This document shows, piece by piece, positions 52,347 to 62,233 of a DNA stretch of 64,000 bases; position 1 is the first letter of the stretch, and the number at the start of each line of letters is the position of its first letter. Position numbers and translations under genes: made by a program. Below the pieces are notes generated by a model, which saw nothing but the letters and a program-made list of their open reading frames with translations, did not search any database and was not told the origin of the DNA. The stretch comes from UBA2988 sp965237965 (lineage in GTDB: Bacteria > Gemmatimonadota > Gemmatimonadetes > Longimicrobiales > Gaopeijiaceae), in the NCBI GenBank assembly GCA_965237965.1, contig CBDEGT010000003.1, forward strand, positions 1,054,001-1,118,000. The letters run 5' to 3'.

Positions 52347-53771
52347 GTCCCATCTTTAGTTGAAATTGAAGCGGCCTCCAACCTCAGGTAACGTGGGTGT
52401 GCGACCACACCACGGGACCACAAGAGAGGAAGGAGGCCACCGATGGGGAGGATGCCAAGGCTCGTCGAGCGGGGCAAGAAGGACCGGCGGCTCGGGGAAC
52501 CGAGGGAGGTGAGTTGGGAGGAGATCGAGGCGCTGGAGCTGGAGCCTCGGGTGGAGCTGATCCGGCAGCTGATTCCGCTGGGACTGGCGGAGGTGGGCCG
52601 GATGCTCGAGGAGGAAGTGGAGCAACTGGCGGGGCAACGTCACGCCAGGAAGACCGAGGACGATCGACATTACCGGCATGGGCATAACCCGGGGTCGGTG
52701 CGGTTGGGCGGCCAGCGGCATCCGGTGCGAGTACCGCGGGTGCGAGGCCCGGCCGGAGAGTCGAGGCTGGCGGCGTATGAGCAGCTGCATGGCTCGCCCG
52801 GCGAGATGGACGAGGGGCTGTTTCGGAAGGTGCTGCTCGGGATCTCGTGCCGGGACTACGAGGCAGCGGTCGAGGCGGTGCCTGGAGCCATCGGGCTGTC
52901 GAAGTCGACGGTCTCGCGGGAGTTCAAGAAGGCCACGGCCGCGAAGCTGAAGGAGTTTCAGGAGCGGGACCTCTCGGGTTACGACGTGGTGGCACTCGTC
53001 CTGGACGGCAAGAGCTTTGCCGAGGACGAGATGGTCGTCGCGCTCGGGGTGACGAGCAAGGGGGACAAGGTCTTCCTCGGGTTCGTCCAGACCGACACGG
53101 AGAACGCCGTGGTGATCCGATCCTTCCTTCGGAGTCTGAAGGAGTGAGGTCTCGACCTGTCGGCCGGAGCGCTCGTGGTGATCGATGGAGCCCGCGGTCT
53201 CCGGAGCGGCGTCCTGGCGGTCTTCAAGGGACAGGTGCTCATCCAGCGGTGCCAGTGGCACAAGCGGGAGAACGTGATCTCGTATCTGCCGAGAGCGGAG
53301 CAGAAGGGCTGGCGCCAGCGTCTGCAGCGCGCCTACCAGCGGCCCACGTACGAAGAGGCCGTCAAGGACCTCAAGGCCCTGCGCCAGGAGCTCGCGGGGG
53401 TGAACCAGTCCGCGGCGGCCAGTCTCGATGAGGGGTTCGAGGAGACCCTCACCCTCCACCGGCTGGGAGTCTTCCCCCTGGTCGGCCAGTCGCTCAAGAC
53501 CACCAACGTGCTCGAGTCCGTGAACGCCCTGGCCGAGCAGAGGTGCGGACGCGTCGACCACTGGAAGAACTCGAGCCAGAAGCACCGATGGCTCGCGACC
53601 ACGCTCCTGGAGATCGAGTCACGGCTCCGGAGGTTGCTCGGGTACCGACACCTCCCGCTCCTCAGGGCCGCGATCCAGAAGGACCTCGGGATCACCCTTC
53701 CCGAGAGCCGTTCACATGCTGTCGCCTGAGACGGAGGTCGCTCCAGTTTCAACTAACTTTGGGATTGACTC
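52345..53771 (+). mobile_element. IS256-family element, copy 1
   Basis: The left end reads GAGTCCCATCTTTAGTTGAA, with GAAGCGGCCTCC further in. The right end, reversed, reads GAGTCAATCCCAAAGTTAGT then TGAAACTGGAGCGACCTCC. These are imperfect inverted repeats about 40 bases long. The element carries one transposase gene interrupted by an in-frame TGA. It is almost identical to 55337-56758. Confidence 0.8.
52443..53729 (+). pseudogene. IS256-family transposase with in-frame TGA (copy 1)
   Basis: The frame begins at ATG 52443 (GGAGG site) and stops at TGA 53145-53147 after FLRSLKE; in the same frame it continues (GLDLSAGALVVIDGARGLRS) to the true end at 53729. Together it would be about 428 residues with the full mutator-type DDE set: VALVLDGKSFAEDE, LVVIDGARG and TTNVLESVNALAEQR. 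CQWHKRENVISYLPR is the usual helix. The stop replaces an arginine or similar codon between the first two catalytic aspartates. The second copy has the same stop. Confidence 0.8.
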
Positions 53772-53922
53772 ACGGCGACGGCCGGTGATGCCTCGAGGCC
53801 CGGTCGGGCGGCCCCGACCAGCTGTGGAACAGCAGTAGCGGCCAACGCATACAAGGAGCCGCAATGGGCGGCCCTGAACGTCGCCATGCTTGCCGGTGTG
53901 AAGTAAACTGCCAGGAGGGATC

Positions 53923-55152
53923 ATGCACGCTCGCTTCCTTCGCTGCTCCGGCCTCTTGCTGGGGACCGTGCTCACTGTGGCCATCGCGCCCGCCCTGCTC
54001 GCGCAGTCCACAACTGCCGCACCCACCGGTGAGGATCAGGTCTACGAGTCGGCGCGTCACAGTTTCCGTGTCGCGACCGTGGCCGAGGGGCTCGATCACC
54101 CCTGGTCGATGGCCTGGCTCCCAACGGGTGAGATGCTATTGGTCGAGCGCGCCGGCCGTCTGCGCATGGTCCGCGACGGAAAGCTCCTGGCGGAGCCGGT
54201 CGCGGGAGTCCCGCGGGTCTATCGAGATCGTGGCCAGGGCGGGCTCATGGACGTACTCCTCCACCCGAGCTTCGCCACCAACCGGCTGGTGTACTTGAGC
54301 TACGGCAAGCCTAGCGCTAACGATTCCAGCGGCACCACGACCGTGGTGCGGGGGCGTCTCGAGAGTGGCCGTCTCGTGAACGTCGAGGAGATCTTCGAGG
54401 CGAACGCCTGGGGAACGAACAACAACCACTTCTCGGGGAGGATGGCGTTCGACAGGAGTGGGTACCTCTTCCTCGCCGTCGGCGACCGGCTGTATCCCCC
54501 CGACATGATGGCCGAGCATCCCGCGCAGGATCTCACCAACCACTATGGCAAGATCATCCGCTTGCACGACAATGGCAGGGTTCCGGCCGACAATCCACTG
54601 GTCAGACGTGCGGACGCGCTGCCGGAGATCTGGAGCTGGGGACACCGCAACATGCAGGGGCTCGCGGTGCACCCGCTCACCGGAGAGCTCTGGGAGAACG
54701 AGCACGGGCCGCGCGGAGGGGACGAGCTAAACTTGATCCTGCCGGGCCGGAACTACGGCTGGCCGGTGGTCTCCCACGGCATCAACTACGATGGCTCGGT
54801 CTTCACCACGGAGTCCCACCGCGAGGGGTTAGAGTCACCCCGCTTCGTGTGGGTGCCCTCTATCGCCACCTCGGGCCTCATGGTCTACACCGGTGACCGG
54901 TTCCCGTGGTGGCGGGGCAACATATTCGTAGGTGGTCTGGCCGGGGAGCAGCTGGCACGCCTGACGCTTTCGGGGAACGAGGTGGAGAGCGTGGAGCCAC
55001 TGCTGGTGGGAGACCTGGGACGCATCCGCGACGTCCGTCAGGACCCGGACGGCTTCATCTATCTCGCGATCGACGACCGCAGTGATCCGCCGCAGCTCAC
55101 TTCCGTAGTGAGGCTCGAGCCCGTGCCGAGTGAGGTCGCGCCGCCGCGGTAA
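53923..55152 (+). CDS. Secreted PQQ-type sugar dehydrogenase (GSDH/aldose family)
   Basis: This encodes 409 residues. A signal peptide (LLLGTVLTVAIAPALLAQ) precedes a soluble glucose/sorbosone dehydrogenase-like six-bladed propeller: LDHPWSMAWLPTGEMLLVER, GQGGLMDVLLHPSFATNRLV, NNNHFSGRMAFDRSGYLFLA, GHRNMQGLAVHPLTGELWEN, EHGPRGGDELNLILPGRNYG and IRDVRQDPDGFIYLAIDDRS. The conserved His in HFSGR and the Arg in GHRN are family landmarks. It would oxidise sugars in the periplasm with PQQ. It is the only gene between two IS256 copies, so it is probably mobile cargo. Confidence 0.85.
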   Translation: MHARFLRCSGLLLGTVLTVAIAPALLAQSTTAAPTGEDQVYESARHSFRVATVAEGLDHPWSMAWLPTGEMLLVERAGRLRMVRDGKLLAEPVAGVPRVYRDRGQGGLMDVLLHPSFATNRLVYLSYGKPSANDSSGTTTVVRGRLESGRLVNVEEIFEANAWGTNNNHFSGRMAFDRSGYLFLAVGDRLYPPDMMAEHPAQDLTNHYGKIIRLHDNGRVPADNPLVRRADALPEIWSWGHRNMQGLAVHPLTGELWENEHGPRGGDELNLILPGRNYGWPVVSHGINYDGSVFTTESHREGLESPRFVWVPSIATSGLMVYTGDRFPWWRGNIFVGGLAGEQLARLTLSGNEVESVEPLLVGDLGRIRDVRQDPDGFIYLAIDDRSDPPQLTSVVRLEPVPSEVAPPR

Positions 55153-55336
55153 GCAGGTCGCCACCAGAGAAGCGGCACCGCGAGCGCGGCTAAGGCCGTT
55201 CCGGCGAGCGGGCCTGGCTCCTCGTGGCCGGGTCGCTGATCACGATGGGCACCATGCGTCTCAGGCAGTGGGGCTCCTCAGTCGGCGCTGAGCCGTACGG
55301 CCGGCGACGTCGGGACTTTGGCCAAGTCCTCCGAGT

Positions 55337-56758
55337 GAGTCCCATCTTTAGTTTGAAGCGGCCTCCAACCTCAGGTAACGTGGGTGTGCGACCACACCAC
55401 GGGACCACAAGAGAGGAAGGAGGCCACCGATGGGAAGGATGCCAAGGCTCGTCGAGCGGGGCAAGAAGGACCGGCGGCTCGGGGAACCGAGGGAGGTGAG
55501 TTGGGAGGAGATCGAGGCGCTGGAGCTGGAGCCTCGGGTGGAGCTGATCCGGCAGCCGATTCCGCTGGGACTGGCGGAGGTGGGCCGGATGCTCGAGGAG
55601 GGAGTGGAGCAACTGGCGGGGCAACGTCACGCCAGGAAGACCGAGGACGATCGACATTACCGGCATGGGCATAACCCGGGGTCGGTGCGGTTGGGCGGCC
55701 AGCGGCATCCGGTGCGAGTACCGCGGGTGCGAGGCCCGGCCGGAGAGTCGAGGCTGGCGGCGTATGAGCAGCTGCATGGCTCGCCCGGCGAGATGGACGA
55801 GGGGCTGTTTCGGAAGGTGCTGCTCGGGATCTCGTGCCGGGACTACGAGGCAGCGGTCGAGGCGGTGCCTGGAGCCATCGGGCTGTCGAAGTCGACGGTC
55901 TCGCGGGAGTTCAAGAAGGCCACGGCCGCGAAGCCGAAGGAGTTTCAGGAGCGAGACCTCTCGGGTTACGACGTGGTGGCACTCGTCCTGGACGGCAAGA
56001 GCTTTGCCGAGGACGAGATGGTCGTCGCGCTCGGGGTGACGACCAAGGGGGACAAGGTCTTCCTCGGGTTCGTCCAGACCGACACGGAGAACGCCGTGGT
56101 GATCCGATCCTTCCTTCGGAGTCTGAAGGAGTGAGGTCTCGACCTGTCGGCCGGAGCGCTCGTGGTGATCGATGGAGCCCGCGGTCTCCGGAGCGGCGTC
56201 CTGGCGGTCTTCAAGGGACAGGTGCTCATCCAGCGGTGCCAGTGGCACAAGCGGGAGAACGTGATCTCGTATCTGCCGAGAGCGGAGCAGAAGGGCTGGC
56301 GCCAGCGTCTGCAGCGCGCCTACCAGCGGCCCACGTACGAAGAGGCCGTCAAGGACCTCAAGGCCCTGCGCCAGGAGCTCGCGGGGGTGAACCAGTCCGC
56401 GGCGGCCAGTCTCGATGAGGGGTTCGAGGAGACCCTCACCCTCCACCGGCTGGGAGTCTTCCCCCTGGTCGGCCGGTCGCTCAAGACCACCAACGTGCTC
56501 GAGTCCGTGAACGCCCTGGCCGAGCAGAGGTGCGGACGCGTGGACCACTGGAAGAACTCGAGCCAGAAGCACCGATGGCTCGCGACCACGCTCCTGGAGA
56601 TCGAGTCACGGCTCCGGAGGTTGCTCGGGTACCGACACCTCCCGCTCCTCAGGGCCGCGATCCAGAAGGACCTCGGGATCACCCTTCCCGAGAGCCGTTC
56701 ACATGCCGTCGCCTGAGACGGAGGTCGCTCCAGTTTCAACTAACTTTGGGATTGACTC
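55337..56758 (+). mobile_element. IS256-family element, copy 2
   Basis: The same element as 52345-53771 with only scattered base changes. In the left end about five bases of the inverted repeat are lost (TTTAGTTTGAAGCGG versus TTTAGTTGAAATTGAAGCGG in copy 1). Same orientation as copy 1. Confidence 0.8.
55430..56716 (+). pseudogene. IS256-family transposase with in-frame TGA (copy 2)
   Basis: This is nearly identical to the copy at 52443. The few amino-acid changes include QLIPL to QPIPL, EEEVEQL to EEGVEQL, AAKLKEF to AAKPKEF, VTSKGDK to VTTKGDK and VGQSLK to VGRSLK. The interrupting TGA is at 56132-56134, the same codon. All catalytic residues are retained in the joined frame, so apart from the stop the gene looks recently active. 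Confidence 0.8.
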
Positions 56759-57402
56759 GGTGGCAGGTCCAACTTGTCACTGGGCTATTGAGCCGTTTGG
56801 AGGAGAAGGGGGTCCCACACGAGGAGCAGCTTACGCAAGCTGTACACTTCCTTTACTCAGAACCGGCCTTGTGTGCGCCGGCCTCCGGGTCTTGACTCTC
56901 TCGGGCCAGGTTAGGCCGCCCAATCGTCCATGAGCCGGTGCCGTCCGTCCGCCATCGCCTGAAGCCTTTCGAACATATACCACTCGTCTTCAAGGCCGTG
57001 GCCGAAGAAGCACGTCAGGAACGTGGACGCTGTGTTGCCGGGAGTCACCATGGCTGGATTATGGTGCCGTCTCCATCGTGTCGGTAGTCGGGAACGGCGG
57101 CGAGGACCCGGCATCTCCGCGCAGAACCGGAATCGGGCCGGCGGTTGGCCGGAGATGGGTGGCTTACGGGAGATGCGCCCGCGGCGTCCGAGGCCGACGG
57201 GCAAACTGCCGTCGAAGTGGATGACAGTGGGAGGCGTGTCGGCTATGTTCCGGCACCCGGCATTGCAGGTGGGTGCATCACGCGGCCGTACTCTGGTCAG
57301 TCGATGGTGTCGGCGCCAGTGACCGCCAGTGGGGCGCCGAAGTCTCGGCGCTGTAAGAAACCCCAACAGCGCTGCAACCGGTGCACACGGAGAAACGTAG
57401 AG
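56759..57402. other. Gene-poor stretch before the TonB receptor
   Basis: About 640 bases. On the reverse strand a frame ending at 56911 finishes with LEDEWYMFERLQAMADGRHR then LMDDWAA, which could be the end of a lost gene, but its upstream part has no coding character. The region nearest 57403 must hold the receptor promoter. Confidence 0.35.
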
Positions 57403-60000
57403 ATGGAGTTGTCGTCATGCGCGCAGTTTTTGCACATGCCGCCCTACGGCCGCTGCACGCCCGCACTATTCCGGCTTGCCGCCGCCGTAACGATCGCTGC
57501 GGCGCTGTTTGTGGCCCCTGCGCAGGGCACCGCCGTCCAAAGGAAGGCATCGGTAGCCAGCCATATCCCCGAGGCGGGGGTGGATCCGGTACGCCCCGTG
57601 GCCGCGATCGATCGCGAGGAGATCGCGCTGTCGGGCATGCGCACTGTCTCGGATCTGCTGGTGAGCCGGCAACGTTTCAACAGCTTCGGCCTTCATCGGG
57701 TGCTGTTCCTGGGCAGCCGGGTCGCCTATCTGATCAATGGCCGCCGCATCTCCGATTCCACCATCGATCTCTCTACCCTGCCGATATCGGTGGTGGAGCG
57801 CATCGAGATCCTGAGCGGCAGCGCCGCCGCACTGCACGGTGGGCACGCCATCGCTGGTGCGATCAACATCGTGCTCAAGCGCGACGACGACGGCGTCGAA
57901 GCTTCGGCCTTCGCTGGCCGGCCAACGGACGCGGGCGGCGATACAGACCAGGGTAGCGCCTCGTGGGGAGGCGCGGTCGGCCAAGGCCACATGACCGTCG
58001 CTGTGGACGTCTTCCGACGTGAGGAAATTCCCGACGCGGCGCGAGAGCACAGCCGAGCCAAGTGGACGCCGGGTGGCACGTTCGCCGACGCGTCCGGCGT
58101 TTCCGTGGGCGGCAACACTGTCTTCATCGCGACCAGGAGCTATGACGAGAACGGCGACGTCACCGCCACTCACGTTCCCGGCGTCGTGAGCCGTTCGATC
58201 GCGCGCCCTCTCGGCGACTGTCCCAGTCGCATGTACACGGGCGCGCTCGCTGATCCCCTCGGCAGTCCAGGCACAGGTTGTGGCTTCGCCTACGCCGACA
58301 TTTCGTGGGCCATGGAGCGCTATGGGCGTGAAAGCCTGTTTCTCGCCCTCGATCATCCGTTCGGCGACGGCGCCGACGCCTATCTCGATATCCGGGCTGC
58401 AAGGGACGAAACGCTGGAGCGCTATGCTCCTTCGGTCGGCACGTTCTCCGTTTCGTCGGAGACGCTCAGGGACCAGCTGCTGCCCGATCCCGAGATCGAC
58501 TCGCTTCCCGAGACCCTTCGCGTGTCTCATCGCTTCATTGGCCACGACAACCGCGAGTGGCTTACGACGCTGGACGAATATGACGTCGCGCTCGGTCTGG
58601 AGGGGCAGTTCGCGGATGGCATCGGCTATGACGCGCACCTGCGCTACTACCGCCACGAAGCCGTCGTCGACGGCAATACCTTCGTGAGCGGGAGCGCCAT
58701 CCAGCAGGTCATCGACGAGGGGCGTTATGACCTCGTTAACCCGCTCTCTCCGGCCAACCTTGACGCGATCCGAGAGACTGCGCTGCGCCTGACCCGCGAT
58801 CGGGTGACGGACCACAGGATGGTCCGCGCCTCCGTGGACGGACCCATGTTCGCGCTCGTCGGTGGCGAGGCGCGATGGGCGGCGGGCGCCGAGGTTGTCG
58901 CCGAGGACTGGCGCGATGTCCATGCCTATCGGGACCGTTCCGGCCGTTCCTATGACGCGAGAGACGTACTCGGGGCCGGTGGGATCCAGGTGTCTGGCGA
59001 GCGGCAGCGCTGGTCGAGTTTCGGGGAGGTAGCGCTGCCGGTGCGTCACGATTGGGATGTCACGCTCGCAGGGCGGGTCGACGGTCATGACGATGTCGGC
59101 GCTACCTATTCCCACCAACTTGCGAGCCGATTCCGCCTGCACCATGCCCTGATGCTGCGGGGCTCCTGGGACAGAGGCTCCAGGCCGCCCAGTCTGTACG
59201 AACTACATCTGCGCAGCTCGAACGATTTTCCGTGGGTCTGCGACAGGAATACTCATAGGGGAGAGCTGGAGACCTGCCCCGTAGAGCAGGTCGTGCGGGT
59301 GAGTAGCGGCAATTCGAACCTAGAGCCGGACGACGCCGAGAGCGTCAGCCTCGGCGCCGTGATGGGACTGGGGCCGCTATCCCTGAGTGCAGACTGGTTC
59401 CGGATCGCCCTTTCCGATGTGCCGGATCGATTGTCCCCGCAATCGATCATTGACCTCGAGGCCAGGGGAGCGTTACCGCCCGGTGTGGCGGTGATACGCA
59501 CACAAGAAGGTAAGATCGAGCGGATCGATAGCCCGATCGTCAACAGCGGGGAGACGGATGCGTCGGGTGTCGATGTGCGGGCGCGGCTCGACTGGAACGC
59601 CCCTTGGGCAGACCTGGTGCTGGATACCCGCTGGTTGCGCATGACCCAGCAAGAGACCCGGGTGGCTGGCGAGCTTCAGCCAGGCGACTACCCGCGCGCC
59701 CGCGTTCATGGATCGCTTCGCGCGAGCCGAGGCCGCCTCACTACGAGCTGGAGCGTATATTCAGTCTCGGGCTACTGGAATATGCGCCGGACCGGCCGCT
59801 TCGACGGCTGGATGGGCCACGACATCACCGTCCGCTGGCGCGACCCCTTCGGCCTGAGCAGGATGGACCTCACCGGGGGCGTACTCAATATCGCGGACCG
59901 CGGCCCTGCCATCGATCCCACGGACCCCGATGCTGCGGACGTGAGTCTGGACTCGGGTCGGGGGCGCACAATCTTCTTGACCGCCACGATGTCGTGGTGA
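57403..60000 (+). CDS. TonB-dependent outer-membrane receptor
   Basis: The 865-residue product has a signal region (LFRLAAAVTIAAALFVAPAQ). The plug domain follows (VAAIDREEIALSGMRTVSDL, LFLGSRVAYLINGRRISDST, VVERIEILSGSAAALHGGHA, AGAINIVLKRDDDG). The barrel has FRLHHALMLRGSWDRGSRPPSLYEL and ends in TATMSW, a C-terminal Trp suitable for barrel insertion. Cysteine pairs (GDCPSRM, GTGCGF; WVCDRN, ETCPVEQ) suggest disulfide-bonded outer loops. It imports a ligand using TonB energy; no neighbouring enzyme hints at which. No TonB box is obvious, and the start is uncertain. Confidence 0.85.
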   Translation: MELSSCAQFLHMPPYGRCTPALFRLAAAVTIAAALFVAPAQGTAVQRKASVASHIPEAGVDPVRPVAAIDREEIALSGMRTVSDLLVSRQRFNSFGLHRVLFLGSRVAYLINGRRISDSTIDLSTLPISVVERIEILSGSAAALHGGHAIAGAINIVLKRDDDGVEASAFAGRPTDAGGDTDQGSASWGGAVGQGHMTVAVDVFRREEIPDAAREHSRAKWTPGGTFADASGVSVGGNTVFIATRSYDENGDVTATHVPGVVSRSIARPLGDCPSRMYTGALADPLGSPGTGCGFAYADISWAMERYGRESLFLALDHPFGDGADAYLDIRAARDETLERYAPSVGTFSVSSETLRDQLLPDPEIDSLPETLRVSHRFIGHDNREWLTTLDEYDVALGLEGQFADGIGYDAHLRYYRHEAVVDGNTFVSGSAIQQVIDEGRYDLVNPLSPANLDAIRETALRLTRDRVTDHRMVRASVDGPMFALVGGEARWAAGAEVVAEDWRDVHAYRDRSGRSYDARDVLGAGGIQVSGERQRWSSFGEVALPVRHDWDVTLAGRVDGHDDVGATYSHQLASRFRLHHALMLRGSWDRGSRPPSLYELHLRSSNDFPWVCDRNTHRGELETCPVEQVVRVSSGNSNLEPDDAESVSLGAVMGLGPLSLSADWFRIALSDVPDRLSPQSIIDLEARGALPPGVAVIRTQEGKIERIDSPIVNSGETDASGVDVRARLDWNAPWADLVLDTRWLRMTQQETRVAGELQPGDYPRARVHGSLRASRGRLTTSWSVYSVSGYWNMRRTGRFDGWMGHDITVRWRDPFGLSRMDLTGGVLNIADRGPAIDPTDPDAADVSLDSGRGRTIFLTATMSW

Positions 60001-60389
60001 GGGAAGGCCAGGCCGTCTGTGCCGGTCGGCGACGCGCCATGTGGTTTCGGAACCGCTAAGGGGCCGGGTCGTCGACCGATTACATGTACCCCTAGGTTCC
60101 TATCCACACTGACCGCCTCCAGGTGTTCGCAACACCCAGCCCGCGTCCGCCGCTTCTTCCCCTCGTACTCCACATCCGCGATCGTCACCTGCTCCATCGT
60201 CCGCCTCCCCGATCGTCCCGCTCAGCCCTTGAACTCCCGCCCCGTAAATCTAATGTCCCGGGGACCGACTTATTCAGAGTATTCCTAGCGAGAGTTCGAC
60301 CGACGGGCGATCAAAGGCGCAACGCCCCGAGCGGGGAATCGACTTTCCCCTCCCGGGGCGGTTCGCCGCGCTTTTCTCGCCGGAAGATC
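60001..60389. other. Intergenic region between convergent genes
   Basis: There is no convincing gene in these 389 bases, which separate the convergent TonB receptor and OmpA-like genes. The only clear structure is the hairpin at 60323-60360. Confidence 0.45.
60323..60360. terminator. Hairpin between convergent genes
   Basis: CGCCCCG (60323-60329) pairs with CGGGGCG (60354-60360), and inside it GGGGAA pairs with TTCCCC. No long T-run follows on either strand, so termination is plausible but not certain. Confidence 0.45.
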
Positions 60390-62201
60390 CTATCGCGTAC
60401 CCCCGGGCAGGATCTCGACCCTGCGGTTCTGGCGCCGTCCGTCCTCCGTGGCGTTGTCTGCTACGGGCTGGGATTCGCCCGACGCCGCAACCTCGACGCG
60501 ATCGGCGTCGAGCCCTGGGACGTTGGCGATCAGGTAGTCTCGCACCGCCTGCGCCCGACGCAGGCTCAGTACGAGGTTGTAGACCTCAGAGCCTGTGGAG
60601 TCGGCATGACCGATGACGAGGATGCGCTCGTTCGGACGGTCCGTGAGCGGGATTCCCGACTCGTCGAGGATCGAGCTGGCCGCGCTCTCGAGCTCCGCGG
60701 AATCGTGTGCGAAGTTCACGTCGCTCAAGGTGGCCTCGGGCCCGAGCAACATCTCGGCCCTGCGGTTCTGGCGCCGTCCGTCCTCCGTGGCGTTGTCGGC
60801 CATCGGCTGTGATTCGCCCGCGCCGGCAATGTGCAAGCGATCCGCGTCGAGCCCCGGGAAGTTGCCTACGAGGTAGTCTCGCACCGCCTGCGCCCGACGC
60901 AGGCTCAGTACGAGGTTGTAGACCTCAGAGCCTGTGGAGTCGGCATGACCGATGACGAGGATGCGCTCGTTCGGACGGTCCGTGAGCGGGATTCCCGACT
61001 CGTCGAGGATCGAGCTGGCCGCGCTCTCGAGCTCCGCGGAATCGTGTGCGAAGTTCACGTCGCTCAAGGTGGCCTCGGGCCCGAGCAACATCTCGGCCCT
61101 GCGGTTCTGGCGCCGTCCGTCCTCCGTGGCGTTGTCGGCCATCGGCTGTGATTCGCCCGCGCCGGCAATGTGCAAGCGATCCGCGTCGAGCCCCGGGAAG
61201 TTGCCTACGAGGTAGTCTCGCACCGCCTGCGCCCGACGCAGGCTCAGTACGAGGTTGTAGTCCTCCGGGCCTGTGGAGTCGGCATGACCGATGACGCGGA
61301 CCCGCTCGCTCGGACGGTCTGCGAGCGCGCTTCCGGACCCGTCGAGGATCGAGCTCGCCGTGCCGTCTAGCTCTGCGGAATCGTGCGCGAAGTGGACGTC
61401 GCTGAAGGTGAGCTCGGGCTCGGGTTTCGGCTCCGCCTCGGGCTCCAGCTCGGGTTCCAGCTCGGGTTCTAGCTCGGGTTCCAGCTCGTGCTCCGGCTCA
61501 GGTTCCGGCTCGGGCTCCGGCTCGGGTGCCGGCTCGGGCTCCGGCTCGGGTGCCGGCTCGGGCTCCGGCTCGGGCTCTCCTCCAAGGAAGTACGACGCTC
61601 CGAGCGTGAGCCCCCAACCCCAGAAGGCCTCCGAGGGGGCCGCCGAGCCAGCCAGTTCGGCAGCCGTATTCGCCAGCGCATCCGGGATCTGGTGCATGCG
61701 CGCCTCGACCCGCAGGGCGAGGCGAGGCGCCACGCGGAGCCGGAACCCGCCACCGTAGGCGAGGCTGAGGTCCGTCTCGGCGGCGAGTTCTTCAGGCCTC
61801 CAGTTCGCAGCCCCGAGGCCGATCACTCCGTAGGCCTGCAGCTGGCCGCTCAGCGGCAAGCTGTAGCCCACGCCTCCGCTGACGTAGACCATGTCCAGAT
61901 CCACCGTGCCTCTCGTCGGGATCCTCATGTCGAACGGCATGTACCCGCCCTCGAAGTCGGCGAACAAGCCGGAGGCGAAGTTGTAGGCGATATGTCCGCC
62001 GCCCGTGCCGTTCCGGGCCGGGTCGACGAAGATCGAGCTGCTGCCGCCCGGATGGAATTCCAGCACGTCGTCGAAGACGCCGATGTAGGGAGAGATCTCC
62101 CATCCGGTGGGCACCCAGCCATTCGAGTCTTGCGCGGTGAGGGCGCCCAAGGGCCGCAGCAGAACAAGGGTCACGGCCAACGCCGACAGTGCTCGAGTCA
62201 T
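60390..62201 (-). CDS. OmpA-like protein with three tandem OmpA domains
   Basis: This encodes 603 residues. A signal peptide (LAVTLVLLRPLGALTAQ) and an eight-stranded-type barrel (about 25-207, ending LTLGASYFLGG) are followed by a 55-residue Glu-Pro repeat linker. Three OmpA peptidoglycan-binding domains come next, at about 264-373, 377-486 and 490-600. Each has the FAHDSAEL start, a VIGHADSTG motif, LSLRRAQAVRDYL and a NRRAEMLL/NRRVEIL end. OmpA proteins normally have one such domain; it anchors the outer membrane to the cell wall. The second and third copies are almost identical in DNA. Confidence 0.9.
   Translation of the reverse strand: MTRALSALAVTLVLLRPLGALTAQDSNGWVPTGWEISPYIGVFDDVLEFHPGGSSSIFVDPARNGTGGGHIAYNFASGLFADFEGGYMPFDMRIPTRGTVDLDMVYVSGGVGYSLPLSGQLQAYGVIGLGAANWRPEELAAETDLSLAYGGGFRLRVAPRLALRVEARMHQIPDALANTAAELAGSAAPSEAFWGWGLTLGASYFLGGEPEPEPEPAPEPEPEPAPEPEPEPEPEPEHELEPELEPELEPELEPEAEPKPEPELTFSDVHFAHDSAELDGTASSILDGSGSALADRPSERVRVIGHADSTGPEDYNLVLSLRRAQAVRDYLVGNFPGLDADRLHIAGAGESQPMADNATEDGRRQNRRAEMLLGPEATLSDVNFAHDSAELESAASSILDESGIPLTDRPNERILVIGHADSTGSEVYNLVLSLRRAQAVRDYLVGNFPGLDADRLHIAGAGESQPMADNATEDGRRQNRRAEMLLGPEATLSDVNFAHDSAELESAASSILDESGIPLTDRPNERILVIGHADSTGSEVYNLVLSLRRAQAVRDYLIANVPGLDADRVEVAASGESQPVADNATEDGRRQNRRVEILPGGTR
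60534..61260 (-). repeat. 339-bp direct repeat coding for OmpA domains
   Basis: Shifted by 339 bases (113 codons), 60534-60921 equals 60873-61260 apart from an occasional base; for example CGGCATGACCGATGACGAGG occurs at the same phase in both. The third unit toward 61420 is diverged. The period equals one OmpA domain plus linker, so the gene grew by in-frame tandem duplication. Confidence 0.85.
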
Positions 62202-62233
62202 GGTGGCGGTCCTTTCGCATTACCGGAGTGGTC

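Noticed and set aside
53145..53147. Selenocysteine at the transposase TGA
   Set aside because: The family has no selenocysteine at this place, no SECIS-like hairpin was seen after it, and nothing in the window suggests selenocysteine use.
52356..53585. Long reverse-strand open frames within both IS256 copies
   Set aside because: They lie wholly opposite the transposase, have shadow-like composition, and no family features.
61420..61580. CRISPR-like short repeats near 61.5 kb
   Set aside because: They are the codons of the Glu-Pro linker of the OmpA-like protein, without spacers; no CRISPR array or cas gene was found in the window.
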